Shown: in pieces, positions 1-8,239 of the stretch
Numbering within the stretch: the stretch's first letter is position 1
Layout of the letters: every line of letters begins with the position of its first letter
DNA from: JBBTVI01 sp038063315
GTDB taxonomy: Bacteria > Patescibacteriota > Minisyncoccia > Sungbacterales > HO2-52-23
Assembly (NCBI GenBank): GCA_038063315.1
Contig: JBBTVI010000051.1
Coordinates: 1-28,554 of the forward strand
Direction: 5' to 3'
DNA: 28,554 nucleotides
Notes under the pieces: generated by a model
The model's database searches: none
What the model saw: only the letters and a program-made list of their open reading frames with translations
Told to the model about the DNA's origin: nothing
Position numbers and translations under genes: made by a program

Positions 1-37
1 GCTGGACTCCTCGCAATGACGGCTGTGAAAAATTACC
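1..37. repeat. Right end of a MITE-like element
   Basis: The window opens inside a repeat. The text CTCGCAATGACGGCTGTGA followed by AAAATTAC matches the right end of the complete elements at 12154-12343 and 20589-20743, which finish in GCTGTGAGGGGTTAC. Only the end is present, and the terminal repeat is degenerate (AAAA instead of GGGG). It lies directly downstream of the Cys-repeat gene on the minus strand. Confidence 0.7.
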
Positions 38-2428
38 TCACCAAGACAACAGATCAATAAATCCCTGGAGCGCGGTTCCAAAAAACTGTGCTACGGAAAA
101 TCCGCGCGACTGCGGCGGGGGGAGCGCGGGTCCAGGTACGCGCAGAAAAAATTTTTCCGAATGCATACAATCCACGATGTATGCGCCAAGCGGAAAATCC
201 GATGGCCCAAGTGTGAGAACACCGGAATGCACCTCCGGAGCACACTCGGGACTCGCCGCATATACTCCCGTGCCACCCGCCGTCTGAATTCCTATCTCGC
301 GGATGCCCTCCGGGTCGCGCGCGGATATGGTAAACTTTGTATTCTCATACTCGCCCGCGGACTGCGGCTCCAGAACCACGGCGCTATTCCCTGAAAAAGA
401 GGGGGGCACAGACGCTCCGCTTGTTGTCTCTCCTGCACCCGATGGCGCGGTATATGTCGGCGCAATCCCATATTGCTTCTGGAGTTCCTCGGCCGATGGA
501 ATCCCGCCATATGCCGGATCCGTTCCCGGCGGCGGAATCCATCCCTCAGGTGGGACTCCCTGTGGCGGCAGATAACCGCCGTCATGGCTGATCCCGCTCT
601 CAGGCGGCGTAAGTCCGCCTGTTACGGTTCCTTGAGGTATTGGAATTCCACCCGGCTCTCCAACGGACGGAACGGGAAATCCGGCTCCGCCCTCGGGCGG
701 ACGCATCGGAAAAGATCCTGTGCCGGGCTCGCCATGCTGAAGCATTGGCGGAGCAGGCATTCCCATGCCTTGCCCACCCTCTCCGAACTGGCCGCGAAAT
801 TGCTGGAACTCGCCCATGCGCCGGCGAAATTCCTCTTCATACCGACGCTCAAATTCCATTTTGTACTGCCGCTCAAATTCCTCCCGCGTTCCTACCCCCT
901 GGCCGGATCCTCCTCCCATTCCGGCCGGCGGACGAAATCCTTCGGGCATCGGATGCCCGACGCCGGACCCGTCCGGCGGAATGCCAACCCTCTCTCCGCC
1001 CATCCCCGCTCCGATAAAATCCTCGAAAATCTTCTGCGCCTCGTCCTGGCTGACAAAACCCGACTCTACGGCAAATGCCGTGCATTCATTAAAATGCGGC
1101 GGCTCGTTGCAATAACGGGTACATTCATCTTCGGACCGGCATCCGCCAGGGCTTTTCCCTTCGCCGAACATTTTTTCAAGATGCTCGATCGCCTCAATGT
1201 CGGCGCTCTCCATCAACTGATGCTTTTTGGCAAACTCAAAACATTCTTTCCGGTGCGCCGGATCCTCGCAATAACGCTCGCACGCGCGGCCTTTGCATCC
1301 GCCCGGCCCGCCCGCGCGGCTCGCTTCAAGAAATTTTTGCGCCGTACGGAATTCATCATCTTTGATAAAGCCCTCACGCCGCGCAAAATCAAGACACTCA
1401 TCCTCGTGCCCGAACTCCTCGCAGTAGCGCTCGCATGCGCGGCCTTTGCATCCTCCGGGACCTTCCTCAGCCATCATTTTCTTCATGCGTTCCGCCTCAA
1501 CGCTTCCCATCAACCCATTATCAACCGCAAATTGAAAACAGGTCTCGCTATTTTCGGGCGCGCTGCAAAACGCCTCGCATTCGTCAAATGATTTGCACCC
1601 GCCCGGTCCGGCTTTTTCCTCCAACAGTTTACGCGCCTTCTCCACATCAATCTCCGGCTTATCCTCGATATGCGGCCGCCCCACTGTCGGCGGACGGGGA
1701 ATCCGGCTCCTGATGCGCGCTTCAAGAATACCCGATGCGCGCTTGGCCTCGTCCGCACTCATAAAACCGTTTTCCACCGCAAAACGGAGGCACTCCTCCG
1801 CGCGGTCCGGCACGGCGCAATAGCGGTGGCATTCCTCCTCTGAGGCGCAGCCGCCGGGCCCCTTCATCCCCATTTGGCCGCCCTTACCACGAAATTTGCG
1901 CGCGCGTTCGGCCTCATCGTGGCTCATAAATCCGTTTTTCTCCGCGTAATCAATGCATGCAGATTGATTATCCGGACTCATGCAAAACGCCTCGCACTCC
2001 ACAGGGCTTTTACATCCACCGGGACCCTCCCGGCCCTCTCCCTGGCCCTGCTCAGGCGCCCCTTGCCCCTCACCCTCAGACGCATATCCATGCTCGACGG
2101 CAAAGTCCGCGCATTCAGTATAGTGATCCGGAGCCGAACAATACTTCTCGCATGCGTCCCGGGATTGGCATCCGCCGGGCCCTCCTCCGGACGGCAAATC
2201 CTTTTTCCGGCCACCCTCCTCAGTGCCGGATAATCCGTGCGCCTGCGCCCATGCAGCGCAGGCATCCGCATGCCCGGCGTCATCGCAATAGACACGGCAT
2301 TCCTCCATGGATCCGCAATGACCCAATTCGGCAATGGGAAAAGCAATATCAAAAGGATTCACTTGCGCGCTAGCGACGCCGGAAAATGTTGCGAAAAAAA
2401 TAAGTGATAAAAATATGACGGGTTTCAT
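38..2428 (-). CDS. Secreted Cys-repeat protein (8 GPGGC-type repeats)
   Basis: Predicted exported protein of 796 residues; function unknown. The start chosen is the ATG at 2428, because it opens a clear signal peptide (hydrophobic residues 4-20, then ASA cleavage before QVNPF). The frame continues upstream only into MITE sequence. Residues about 36-460 hold eight repeats of the form GPGGC-K-x4-C-x3-C-x8-C-x2-FA, each with four cysteines and followed by a short charged helix (DEAERARKF-like). Repeats 6 and 7 are one residue shorter (GPGGCKGRACERYC). Residues about 475-690 are low-complexity Gly/Pro/Met with a Glu/Arg stretch, and the last about 110 residues look like a beta-rich domain with two more cysteines. 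An extracellular, disulfide-bonded structural or binding role is inferred. It is co-directional with the NPF membrane protein upstream, and its mature N-terminus also carries NPF. Confidence 0.85.
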   Translation of the reverse strand: MKPVIFLSLIFFATFSGVASAQVNPFDIAFPIAELGHCGSMEECRVYCDDAGHADACAAWAQAHGLSGTEEGGRKKDLPSGGGPGGCQSRDACEKYCSAPDHYTECADFAVEHGYASEGEGQGAPEQGQGEGREGPGGCKSPVECEAFCMSPDNQSACIDYAEKNGFMSHDEAERARKFRGKGGQMGMKGPGGCASEEECHRYCAVPDRAEECLRFAVENGFMSADEAKRASGILEARIRSRIPRPPTVGRPHIEDKPEIDVEKARKLLEEKAGPGGCKSFDECEAFCSAPENSETCFQFAVDNGLMGSVEAERMKKMMAEEGPGGCKGRACERYCEEFGHEDECLDFARREGFIKDDEFRTAQKFLEASRAGGPGGCKGRACERYCEDPAHRKECFEFAKKHQLMESADIEAIEHLEKMFGEGKSPGGCRSEDECTRYCNEPPHFNECTAFAVESGFVSQDEAQKIFEDFIGAGMGGERVGIPPDGSGVGHPMPEGFRPPAGMGGGSGQGVGTREEFERQYKMEFERRYEEEFRRRMGEFQQFRGQFGEGGQGMGMPAPPMLQHGEPGTGSFPMRPPEGGAGFPVPSVGEPGGIPIPQGTVTGGLTPPESGISHDGGYLPPQGVPPEGWIPPPGTDPAYGGIPSAEELQKQYGIAPTYTAPSGAGETTSGASVPPSFSGNSAVVLEPQSAGEYENTKFTISARDPEGIREIGIQTAGGTGVYAASPECAPEVHSGVLTLGPSDFPLGAYIVDCMHSEKFFLRVPGPALPPPQSRGFSVAQFFGTALQGFIDLLSW

Positions 2429-2538
2429 AATGTGTAACAAACCGTTGAAAAAGTCATTACGCGGAGCAGCAGCGACCCTTCGCTTCGCGGCGTCTGATGC
2501 GGCTTTGCTCAGCACAGGCTCCGCAATCCATAGGGCAT

Positions 2539-2630
2539 CGTCATTGCGAGGAGTCAGACGACGAAGCAATCCAGAAGCCCTGGATTGCCGCGCGCCCCCT
2601 CGACAGACTCGGGGTCGCTCGCAATGACGG
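2539..2630. repeat. MITE-like inverted repeat (CGTCATTGCGAG family)
   Basis: Core of the dominant interspersed repeat. CGTCATTGCGAGGAGTC with CGAAGCAATCCAG is followed by an inverted half (CTGGATTGCCGCGC, CTCGGGGTCGCTCGCAATGACG), giving a long imperfect hairpin. It lies between the NPF-protein gene and the Cys-repeat gene. The outer terminal repeats GTAACCCCTCACAGC seen elsewhere are not clear here. Confidence 0.85.
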
Positions 2631-2659
2631 AGAAGGTCTTTCCCAACGGTTTCTAAATC

Positions 2660-2690
2660 CTATACCCCATACTCTTTACTCTCATCTTTA
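2660..2690. repeat. Degenerate heptanucleotide repeat
   Basis: The text around CCATACTCTTTACTCTCATC has a 7-base period (units TACTCTT, TACTCTC). It is the reverse complement of the GAGTAAA units that interrupt thrS at 12934-12972. It sits just after the stop codon of the NPF-protein gene. Confidence 0.5.
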
Positions 2691-2691
2691 A

Positions 2692-2985
2692 TTACCGCGC
2701 GAAAGGATTAACCGCCTCCTGCTTAAAAGGATTAACATACGCTCCTTCGAACGGATTTGCTGTCTGCTCAAAAGGATTCGCGGAACGCGCGATCTCCTCC
2801 TGCGCGACGCGACGCGCCTGCTCTTCGGCCGCCTTTTGTTCGGCCAAAAGTTCCGTCCGGCCCTGCTCCTTGCCCGCGCGAAAACCCTTCGTCAATCCTA
2901 CGCCTTTCCCAGCGACGAGACCCGCGATCCCGCCAATAAGTAATGCGATGATGGCGACAATAATTGTGATTGATGAAATACGCAT
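2692..2985 (-). CDS. Small membrane-anchored protein with four NPF motifs
   Basis: A 97-residue protein I do not recognise as a named family. The start is the ATG at 2985 (MRISSITII); upstream in-frame codons belong to a repeat end. Residues 4-30 form one Gly-rich membrane segment (about SITIIVAIIALLIGGIAGLVAG). A charged, probably helical stretch follows (KEQGRTELLAEQKAAEEQARR). The tail contains NPF four times at about 8-10-residue spacing (ANPFEQ, ANPFEG, VNPFKQ, VNPFAR). The tail is probably a short linear-motif array exposed on one face of the membrane; its side and partner are unknown. The next gene downstream, the Cys-repeat protein, has NPF right after its signal-peptide cleavage site. 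Confidence 0.7.
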   Translation of the reverse strand: MRISSITIIVAIIALLIGGIAGLVAGKGVGLTKGFRAGKEQGRTELLAEQKAAEEQARRVAQEEIARSANPFEQTANPFEGAYVNPFKQEAVNPFAR

Positions 2986-2992
2986 AGAACGA

Positions 2993-3134
2993 GAGTTTGG
3001 TGAATAAGGCTTTTTTAGTGTCACCCCCGCGAAGGCGGGGGTCCAGGTTCTACCTTATAAAAGAGAGAAACCTGGATTCCCGCCTGCGCGGGAATGACAG
3101 AAAGCGGTTCATTTCTGCCTTATTCACCAAACTC
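2993..3134. repeat. 142-bp MITE-like element with 18-bp terminal inverted repeats
   Basis: Both ends carry a perfect inverted repeat: GAGTTTGGTGAATAAGGC at 2993-3010 and its complement at 3117-3134. Inside is a second inverted pair of the CCCCCGCGAAGGCGGGGG/CCCGCCTGCGCGGG type with GTCCAGG/CCTGG. It has no coding capacity. It separates the NPF gene from the HMA-like gene. A lone GTTTGGTGAATAA end is also found near 18149-18161. Confidence 0.85.
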
Positions 3135-3155
3135 AAACGATAAAACTTGATTTTT

Positions 3156-3422
3156 CTACATCGGGCATGTCTCCGATGCGCTTCCCGGTTTCGACCCACC
3201 GGGTTTTCCGATTTCCATCGCAAGTCCGAGCTCCGATCCGATTTTTTTGATAATCGCATCGGGCGTTGTCGTATCCTCGTCAAATGTCACATCTAATGCG
3301 CGCTCCTCGTAACGTACTGTGACCGCGCGAACCCCCGGAATGGAAGATACAATTCCCTTCATGGTGCCCGGAAGCGACGGGCAGCCGATACGGGACGGAT
3401 GAAGTGTGATAGTTTTTAGCAT
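3156..3422 (-). CDS. HMA-like small protein, CxxC motif degenerate
   Basis: An 88-residue protein resembling the heavy-metal-associated (MerP/CopZ) ferredoxin-like fold: a loop IGCPSLPG in place of MxCxxC, then a GVRAVTVRYEERALDVTFDE strand-turn-strand and a DAIIKKIGSELG helix. One loop cysteine remains and the second is lost. An extra Cys lies near the C-terminus (ETCPM). Metal transfer is therefore doubtful; it may be a sensor accessory or a protein-protein module. It starts 5 bases after the histidine kinase stop codon and is almost certainly in the same operon. Confidence 0.6.
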   Translation of the reverse strand: MLKTITLHPSRIGCPSLPGTMKGIVSSIPGVRAVTVRYEERALDVTFDEDTTTPDAIIKKIGSELGLAMEIGKPGGSKPGSASETCPM

Positions 3423-3427
3423 ACCAT

Positions 3428-5137
3428 TTATTTCTTTTCTCCCGCTCCCGCGACCGGCAACTGAATCGTAAAAATGCTGCCTTTGCCTTCCTCGCTCAAA
3501 AATTTCATGGCCCCGCCGTGTCTGGCGATAATCTGCTCGGAAAGATACAAGCCGAGTCCGGTGCCCGACGTATTTCTGAGCTGGGCGTTCCCCGCGCGGA
3601 AGAATTTGGAGAAAACGCGGTGCTGCTGCGCCTTGGGAATGCCGATCCCCGTATCCTGCACCGAAATCGCCACATGATCTTTGTCTCTGGACGCGCGCAG
3701 AGTGATCGTCCCGCCCGCAGGAGTATAGTTGACGGCATTGCTTAGAATATTATCAATCGCCATTTTCAATTTCTCCGAATCATAAGAAACCATGGGGAGC
3801 GGATCCGCAATCTCGGCCAAAACCGTCAGACGTTTTTTAGTTCCGATATCGCGATATCGGGCAATGGCTTCATCAAGAACCGGCTGAAGAGGCGCGACCC
3901 GGAATTCAAAAACAAAACGCTTCTCTTCCATGCGCGCGACATTCAGGAGGTCGCCGATCAGACCCACCATGCGATTCGTTCCCTCGTAGGCGCCCTCAAC
4001 AATTTGCGCCTGGCCGGGCGCGAGCGGTTCAACCTCGTTGGTCCGCAAGGCGTTGAGCGACCACTTAATGCCCGTCAACGGCGTCCGGAGCTGATGCGCC
4101 GCGATGGAGACGAATTCCGACTTGACTGCATCCAACTCCATCAGCTGGGTATTGGCGCGTGTCAGCTCTAGATCCCGACGCACAAGAATTTTTCCGATCT
4201 CATCCAGTTCGTAAAGCATGCTCCGCAGGCGTCCCTGCGCGCGAAGGATGACCGAAACGACTCCGATCCCCAGGATGAATATCAAAACCGCGACGATCGC
4301 CATCTGACGCTCTGTCCCAAGCGCGCCGCTTCTCGGCTGCTCGACGAAAACACCCAGATTCCCGATTCCCACAGGCCGCCCGACCGCAAAAACTTTGACC
4401 CCGTCTTTATTGACGTAAGAATCGTCCCCGGACAATCCGTTCACAATGACTCCCTGCCCCAATACGCGTCGGGCAATGACGCGTCCGGAATAATTAACAC
4501 TTCGCAGAATTTCCGAGAGTTCCGGATGGAGAACCTGCACGCCCCGGCGATCCAGAACATAGACGAGCCCATCCTCTATACTGACGTCCGCGACAAGAGG
4601 AATCAAATCGCGCAAATTCATTTCAGCCATCAGCACCATCGGACCGTCCGTCGCCTTGACGGGAACGGCCAGGACCGCGTGCGGCTCCAATTGCTCCGAA
4701 ATAAAAATATCTCCGAAACGCGGCGTACCCGCGATGGTCTGGACAAACAGGGGACTAGCGGCATAATCGGTCCCCGCCAGCGCGCGGCTTTTCCGCAAAC
4801 GATCCTGGCGTAGAATCTCCGTGCCTGTTCCGTCTATGAGAAAAACAGCATCAATGCCCTTATTGTATTTCAGGAGTTTGGCAAGAATGACTTCGCGTTT
4901 TTCCGACCCGAAGATAATGCCGTCTGCGGAAAGTTCAAGATCCCTGACCGCGGCGCTAAAATAATTCCTGATATCCGTCGCCACGCGATCTGCGATTTCA
5001 AGCTGCAAAAGAGACACCTGATTCCGGATGTTCCGCGCCACCGGAATCAACCACAGCAAGTTTCCGACTAACAGAACGACAGCCGCCAACGCAAAAGGAG
5101 TCGCTGTCCGGCGCGTGAATGAGATGCCGCTTTTCAT
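3428..5137 (-). CDS. Membrane sensor histidine kinase (dCache-like sensor)
   Basis: A 569-residue transmembrane histidine kinase. Domains in order: TM1 at about 13-35; an extracytoplasmic PDC/dCache-like region at about 36-275 (GIDAVFLIDGTGTEILR, LVYVLDRRGVQVLHP); TM2 at about 280-300; a coiled-coil linker; HisKA with the H-box AAHQLRTPLTG; and HATPase_c with N-box DNILSNAVNYTP, G1 DTGIGIP, F-box FSKFFRA and G2 GTGLGLYLS. All catalytic boxes are intact. I prefer the ATG at 5137 because GAGG lies 7 bases upstream; an in-frame TTG at 5143 would overlap the previous stop. It is translationally linked to the substrate-binding protein upstream and the HMA-like protein downstream. No receiver is fused to it; the likely partners are the receivers at 7808-8670. 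Confidence 0.93.
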   Translation of the reverse strand: MKSGISFTRRTATPFALAAVVLLVGNLLWLIPVARNIRNQVSLLQLEIADRVATDIRNYFSAAVRDLELSADGIIFGSEKREVILAKLLKYNKGIDAVFLIDGTGTEILRQDRLRKSRALAGTDYAASPLFVQTIAGTPRFGDIFISEQLEPHAVLAVPVKATDGPMVLMAEMNLRDLIPLVADVSIEDGLVYVLDRRGVQVLHPELSEILRSVNYSGRVIARRVLGQGVIVNGLSGDDSYVNKDGVKVFAVGRPVGIGNLGVFVEQPRSGALGTERQMAIVAVLIFILGIGVVSVILRAQGRLRSMLYELDEIGKILVRRDLELTRANTQLMELDAVKSEFVSIAAHQLRTPLTGIKWSLNALRTNEVEPLAPGQAQIVEGAYEGTNRMVGLIGDLLNVARMEEKRFVFEFRVAPLQPVLDEAIARYRDIGTKKRLTVLAEIADPLPMVSYDSEKLKMAIDNILSNAVNYTPAGGTITLRASRDKDHVAISVQDTGIGIPKAQQHRVFSKFFRAGNAQLRNTSGTGLGLYLSEQIIARHGGAMKFLSEEGKGSIFTIQLPVAGAGEKK

Positions 5138-5139
5138 GA

Positions 5140-6147
5140 TCAATCCTCAATGATGCGATCAACCACAGACGCCTGTTCGCTGGAGATATCAACCCCGAGA
5201 AGCGCGGCCGTCTTTTTATTCAGCGTCAGTTCCAATGCAGCCGGCGGCTCGATCGGAAGATCGGACGGCTTCTTTCCCTCCCGCAGGATCTTATGCGCGA
5301 GAACCGCGGCTTGGCGCCCCAAATTATAATAATTTGCGCCGTAACTCATAAACGCGCCCTTCTCCGTATCGCCCACATTGGTACCCGAAAGCGGCACGCG
5401 ATGATCCAATGCCCACTGCAGAAATTGCGCCGCGCGCTGGGCGTTCACCGCGTCTGTCGCGCGGACAAATCCATCCCCCTTGGCCGGTGTAAAAGACGCA
5501 AGAAACTCATCAATCTCTTTCGCGTTGGCTACACGCCGCTCGACGAGCGCCAAGCCCAACGCCGATGCAACGGATCGCACCTCCCCAACGCCGGTCGTTA
5601 TCGGATCGTTCCACAAGAAAATCACGCGCCGGAGACCAGGGAACAAATTCCGAAAAAGCTCAATCCTTTTCCCCACAATAAGATCGTTGTTGGGCGACAC
5701 ACCCGTAATATTGTTCCCGGAACTGGCCAAACTCGCGACAAGCTTATTCTCTACCGGGTTAGAGACAACTGCGAAAATAACGGGCAGGTCCGGAGCGCTT
5801 GATGCCGTTACATTTTTCGCCGCCCGCGCATTGATGATGCCCGATGAAAATATCAAATCGAGAGGTGAGGACAGCGCCGCCGTTATTTGAGTTTCCGTCT
5901 CCGCGACGGATTTTCCTGCAGGGATAACCACGTAAGACACGTCAACGCCCTCGCGATATCCCAATTCCTTCAGACGATCCCGAAGTCCGTCGGCCGCGGG
6001 CTTAAGCGGCGGATCCGGATCTATAATGCCGATATTGTAAAGCCGCTTACCGGCCTTTTCGGATTTCGGACTCCCACCATAGAATAGGTAAGCCGCGGCG
6101 GCGATAAACATGACGACCGCGCCAATAATAAGAATGCGTCGTAACAT
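5140..6147 (-). CDS. ABC_sub_bind family substrate-binding protein
   Basis: A 335-residue protein of the TrpX/ABC_sub_bind periplasmic-binding family: an N-terminal hydrophobic anchor (MLRRILIIGAVVMFIAAAAYLF), then the two-lobe pattern (YNIGIIDPDPPLKPAADGLRDRLKELGY, LPVIFAVVSNPVENKLV, NNITGVSPN, GAFMSYGANYYNLGRQAAVLAHKIL, LNKKTAALLGV). The start is the ATG at 6147; in-frame codons further upstream precede the anchor. It has no lipobox, so it is probably held by the uncleaved N-terminal helix. No permease or ATPase gene accompanies it. Its stop is 2 bases from the histidine kinase start. I infer that it feeds ligand occupancy to that kinase rather than to a transporter. The ligand is unknown; family members bind aromatic amino acids or purine-like compounds. 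Confidence 0.88.
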   Translation of the reverse strand: MLRRILIIGAVVMFIAAAAYLFYGGSPKSEKAGKRLYNIGIIDPDPPLKPAADGLRDRLKELGYREGVDVSYVVIPAGKSVAETETQITAALSSPLDLIFSSGIINARAAKNVTASSAPDLPVIFAVVSNPVENKLVASLASSGNNITGVSPNNDLIVGKRIELFRNLFPGLRRVIFLWNDPITTGVGEVRSVASALGLALVERRVANAKEIDEFLASFTPAKGDGFVRATDAVNAQRAAQFLQWALDHRVPLSGTNVGDTEKGAFMSYGANYYNLGRQAAVLAHKILREGKKPSDLPIEPPAALELTLNKKTAALLGVDISSEQASVVDRIIED

Positions 6148-6187
6148 ATTTTTTTGAATTAGAAACCACTCAAAAAGCCCTCTCATC

Positions 6188-6278
6188 CGTCATTGCGAGC
6201 GACCCCGAGTCTGTCGAGGGGGCGCGCGGCAATCCAGGGCCTGTGGATTGCTTCGTCGTATGACTCCTCGCAATGACG
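6188..6278. repeat. MITE-like inverted repeat (CGTCATTGCGAG family)
   Basis: A perfect-ended hairpin: CGTCATTGCGAG at the left, CTCGCAATGACG at the right, with GGCAATCCAG and GGATTGCTTCG near the centre. It lies between the FIST gene and the substrate-binding protein gene and probably separates two transcription units. Confidence 0.85.
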
Positions 6279-6337
6279 ATGCCTTATGGATTCCTGAGCA
6301 TGTCCCGAACGAAGCGAAGGATCGCTAAATGAAACCT

Positions 6338-7555
6338 CTATGCCCCGGGCTCCCCGATCCCGAATAAGACAATCGTCTCGTTGTAAAATCGGGGGTTGCA
6401 CTTTTCCAAATTATGCACCTCCCCGCCAAGAGGCGCCTGTTCGCCGTACGTATAAAACCCGAGCAACGGAACATGCCGTCCGACAATCTTCATCACCGCG
6501 TCAATTTCATCTTGCGCATCCTGCGCGAAAAGCTTTTCCCGCGCAATGCAATTAAACATAAGAAGACATGCGGGACGGGAACCGACTGCCGCAAAATCAT
6601 TCATCATCTTATGCGCCGCATCCTCAGCTGCAGCCACCGCCTTCTCCTTGCTTCCGATCATCAGACGAATCTCCGACCCGACCGGAATTTCCGCCGCGCA
6701 GGTGATGGCGCCCGCCGCATCAACACTGATGGGATCGCGTATTAAATACTCATCCTCGTACTCCGGGATTTTCAAACCCAGGGGATAGGTGATCGCCATC
6801 CGCGCAAGCGGCTCGCTGCGCAACTCCTCGGCCTTCTCGCCGAAGTACTCCTCATAGATCGTGATAGCCGGCTTTCCATTGATCTCTTTGAGTACCGCGC
6901 CATCAGCTTTCGTCACCGTCATCGGTATCCCGATGGGGATCCAACCGTGACGGACGCCCACGCCTATCGCAAAATTGCCCGCGAGTCCCAACCCGCCGAC
7001 CGCGCCGGACACAACCTCTCCGTTGATGTACTCGTACGTCTTCTCAAAAAGAAAATTGTCCCCGGGCGCGCCGCCCACCACCGGAAAATGCTCGCCCAAA
7101 GCGTCGAGAACTCCGCGTACCGCGTCTGCGCCGTTCCCGGTCAAAACATCCGGAAACATCACAAACGCGCGCAGGGTATCGCCCTTTTCCTTCGCCGCCT
7201 CGGCGGCTGCGCGCGCTGCGACCTGCCCTGCCAATCGCGCCCCGCCCGACACATTTGGTCCCACGCTCGGATAAAAACGCGCGCTATCGGCCTGAATCGC
7301 CATAACGGCGACCGATTCCGTGGCCGGACCTTCATTGGTAATCTCTCCGGCATCGGAGCACCCGACGAGCGGCGCCCCGCCGCCCGCGGAATTAATGCCG
7401 TCCACCAGCGCATTCTGATCAAAATGCGATGACGCGAAAGCAATCAGCATATCCGCGCGTCCCCCGGCGCGATCCAGCGCGCGCTGGCACGCCTCGGCCC
7501 CGGCTTCGCGGCTGTCGCGATTCTTGCTTATCCCGACTCCTGCAGTCATTGCCAT
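6338..7555 (-). CDS. FIST domain (FIST_N + FIST_C) sensor protein
   Basis: A 405-residue soluble protein that is one complete FIST_N-FIST_C pair. FIST_N features are LIAFASSHFDQNALVDGINSAG and PLVGCSDAGEIT; the central region is FPVVGGAPGDN; FIST_C features are RPACLLMFNCIAREKLF and VPLLGFYTYGEQAPLGG. FIST domains are sensory modules, thought to bind small molecules such as amino acids, that usually sit on kinases or stand alone beside them. No output domain is present, so it presumably acts with the kinase and receivers around it. The ATG at 7555 was preferred over upstream codons because family homology begins there. MITE copies lie on both sides. Confidence 0.9.
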   Translation of the reverse strand: MAMTAGVGISKNRDSREAGAEACQRALDRAGGRADMLIAFASSHFDQNALVDGINSAGGGAPLVGCSDAGEITNEGPATESVAVMAIQADSARFYPSVGPNVSGGARLAGQVAARAAAEAAKEKGDTLRAFVMFPDVLTGNGADAVRGVLDALGEHFPVVGGAPGDNFLFEKTYEYINGEVVSGAVGGLGLAGNFAIGVGVRHGWIPIGIPMTVTKADGAVLKEINGKPAITIYEEYFGEKAEELRSEPLARMAITYPLGLKIPEYEDEYLIRDPISVDAAGAITCAAEIPVGSEIRLMIGSKEKAVAAAEDAAHKMMNDFAAVGSRPACLLMFNCIAREKLFAQDAQDEIDAVMKIVGRHVPLLGFYTYGEQAPLGGEVHNLEKCNPRFYNETIVLFGIGEPGA

Positions 7556-7618
7556 AAAAATATTTGAGCGATAAAGGAAGAACCCCACTCACGGCCCTAT
7601 CAACGCCGCCATCACATG

Positions 7619-7790
7619 CGTCATTGCGAGGAGTCAGACGACGAAGCAATCCATATCCATAAACACAGAAATTCTGGATTGCTTCGCCCTCAGCTCGCAA
7701 TGATGGTCGAAATGGATTGCCGCGCTCCCCCTCGACCCGCTTCGCCGGAGCTTCAGCGAGGCGAGCAGACTCGGGGTCGCTCGCAATGAC
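7619..7790. repeat. MITE-like compound inverted repeat
   Basis: About 172 bp of the CGTCATTGCGAG family, with two nested hairpin units (one centred on CAATCCATATCC, a second containing the GGATTGCCGCGCTCCCCCTCG arm). It resembles the compound copy at 12154-12343 but lacks clear GTAACCCC ends. It lies between the FIST gene and the receiver pair. Confidence 0.85.
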
Positions 7791-7807
7791 TACGCCATAA
7801 CGATTCC

Positions 7808-8239
7808 TCATCTTTTGCGCTCGTCAAGAATTGTGTCCACTCTCCGGACAATTTCGCCCGGAAGAGCGTCGGCTTTAATAATGTAGTCCGTGGCGCCGAG
7901 GGCCTTGCCGCGCGCAATCTCTTCCTCCTGCCCAAGATTAGAAATAATAACGACCGGAATATTTTTTTTTGTCGAACCCTTGAATTCCTGAAGCAAAGTG
8001 AACCCGTCCGCATCGGGCAAAACCAGGTCAAGAAGCACCAAATCAATGTTCGGCTCCGAGGCAAAAATTTTGCGCGCGCTCTCCCCGTCCGAAGCCGTCA
8101 AAACCCTGTAACTCGTGCTGAGACGGAATTTCTTTTCCAAAAGATCCACGAGCAGGCGGTCGTCCTCCACCAAAAGAAGCGTGGCCCGCCGATTCGCTTT
8201 TAATGCGCCGTCTTTTTCCGCTGCTGCGGTACGCTTCAT
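7808..8239 (-). CDS. Single-domain response regulator (receiver only)
   Basis: A 143-residue CheY-like receiver with no output domain. The acidic pair is LLVEDD, the phospho-acceptor is in VLLDLVLPDADG, the switch Ser is in VVIISNLG and the conserved Lys is in DYIIKAD. Its ATG overlaps the stop of the upstream receiver by four bases (ATGA), so the two are translationally coupled. The N-terminal about 18 residues are a charged tail. As a stand-alone receiver it probably relays phosphate or binds a target protein. The orphan kinase at 3428-5137 is the nearest candidate donor. Confidence 0.93.
   Translation of the reverse strand: MKRTAAAEKDGALKANRRATLLLVEDDRLLVDLLEKKFRLSTSYRVLTASDGESARKIFASEPNIDLVLLDLVLPDADGFTLLQEFKGSTKKNIPVVIISNLGQEEEIARGKALGATDYIIKADALPGEIVRRVDTILDERKR

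Noticed and set aside
473..1591. 372-residue open frame on the plus strand opposite the Cys-repeat gene
   Set aside because: It is antisense to repeated GPGGC codons, low in complexity and Arg/Ala-rich, with no ribosome site; the minus-strand frame has a signal peptide and ordered repeats.
6183..6401. Small frame upstream of the substrate-binding protein gene
   Set aside because: Mostly MITE sequence translated; no start signal.
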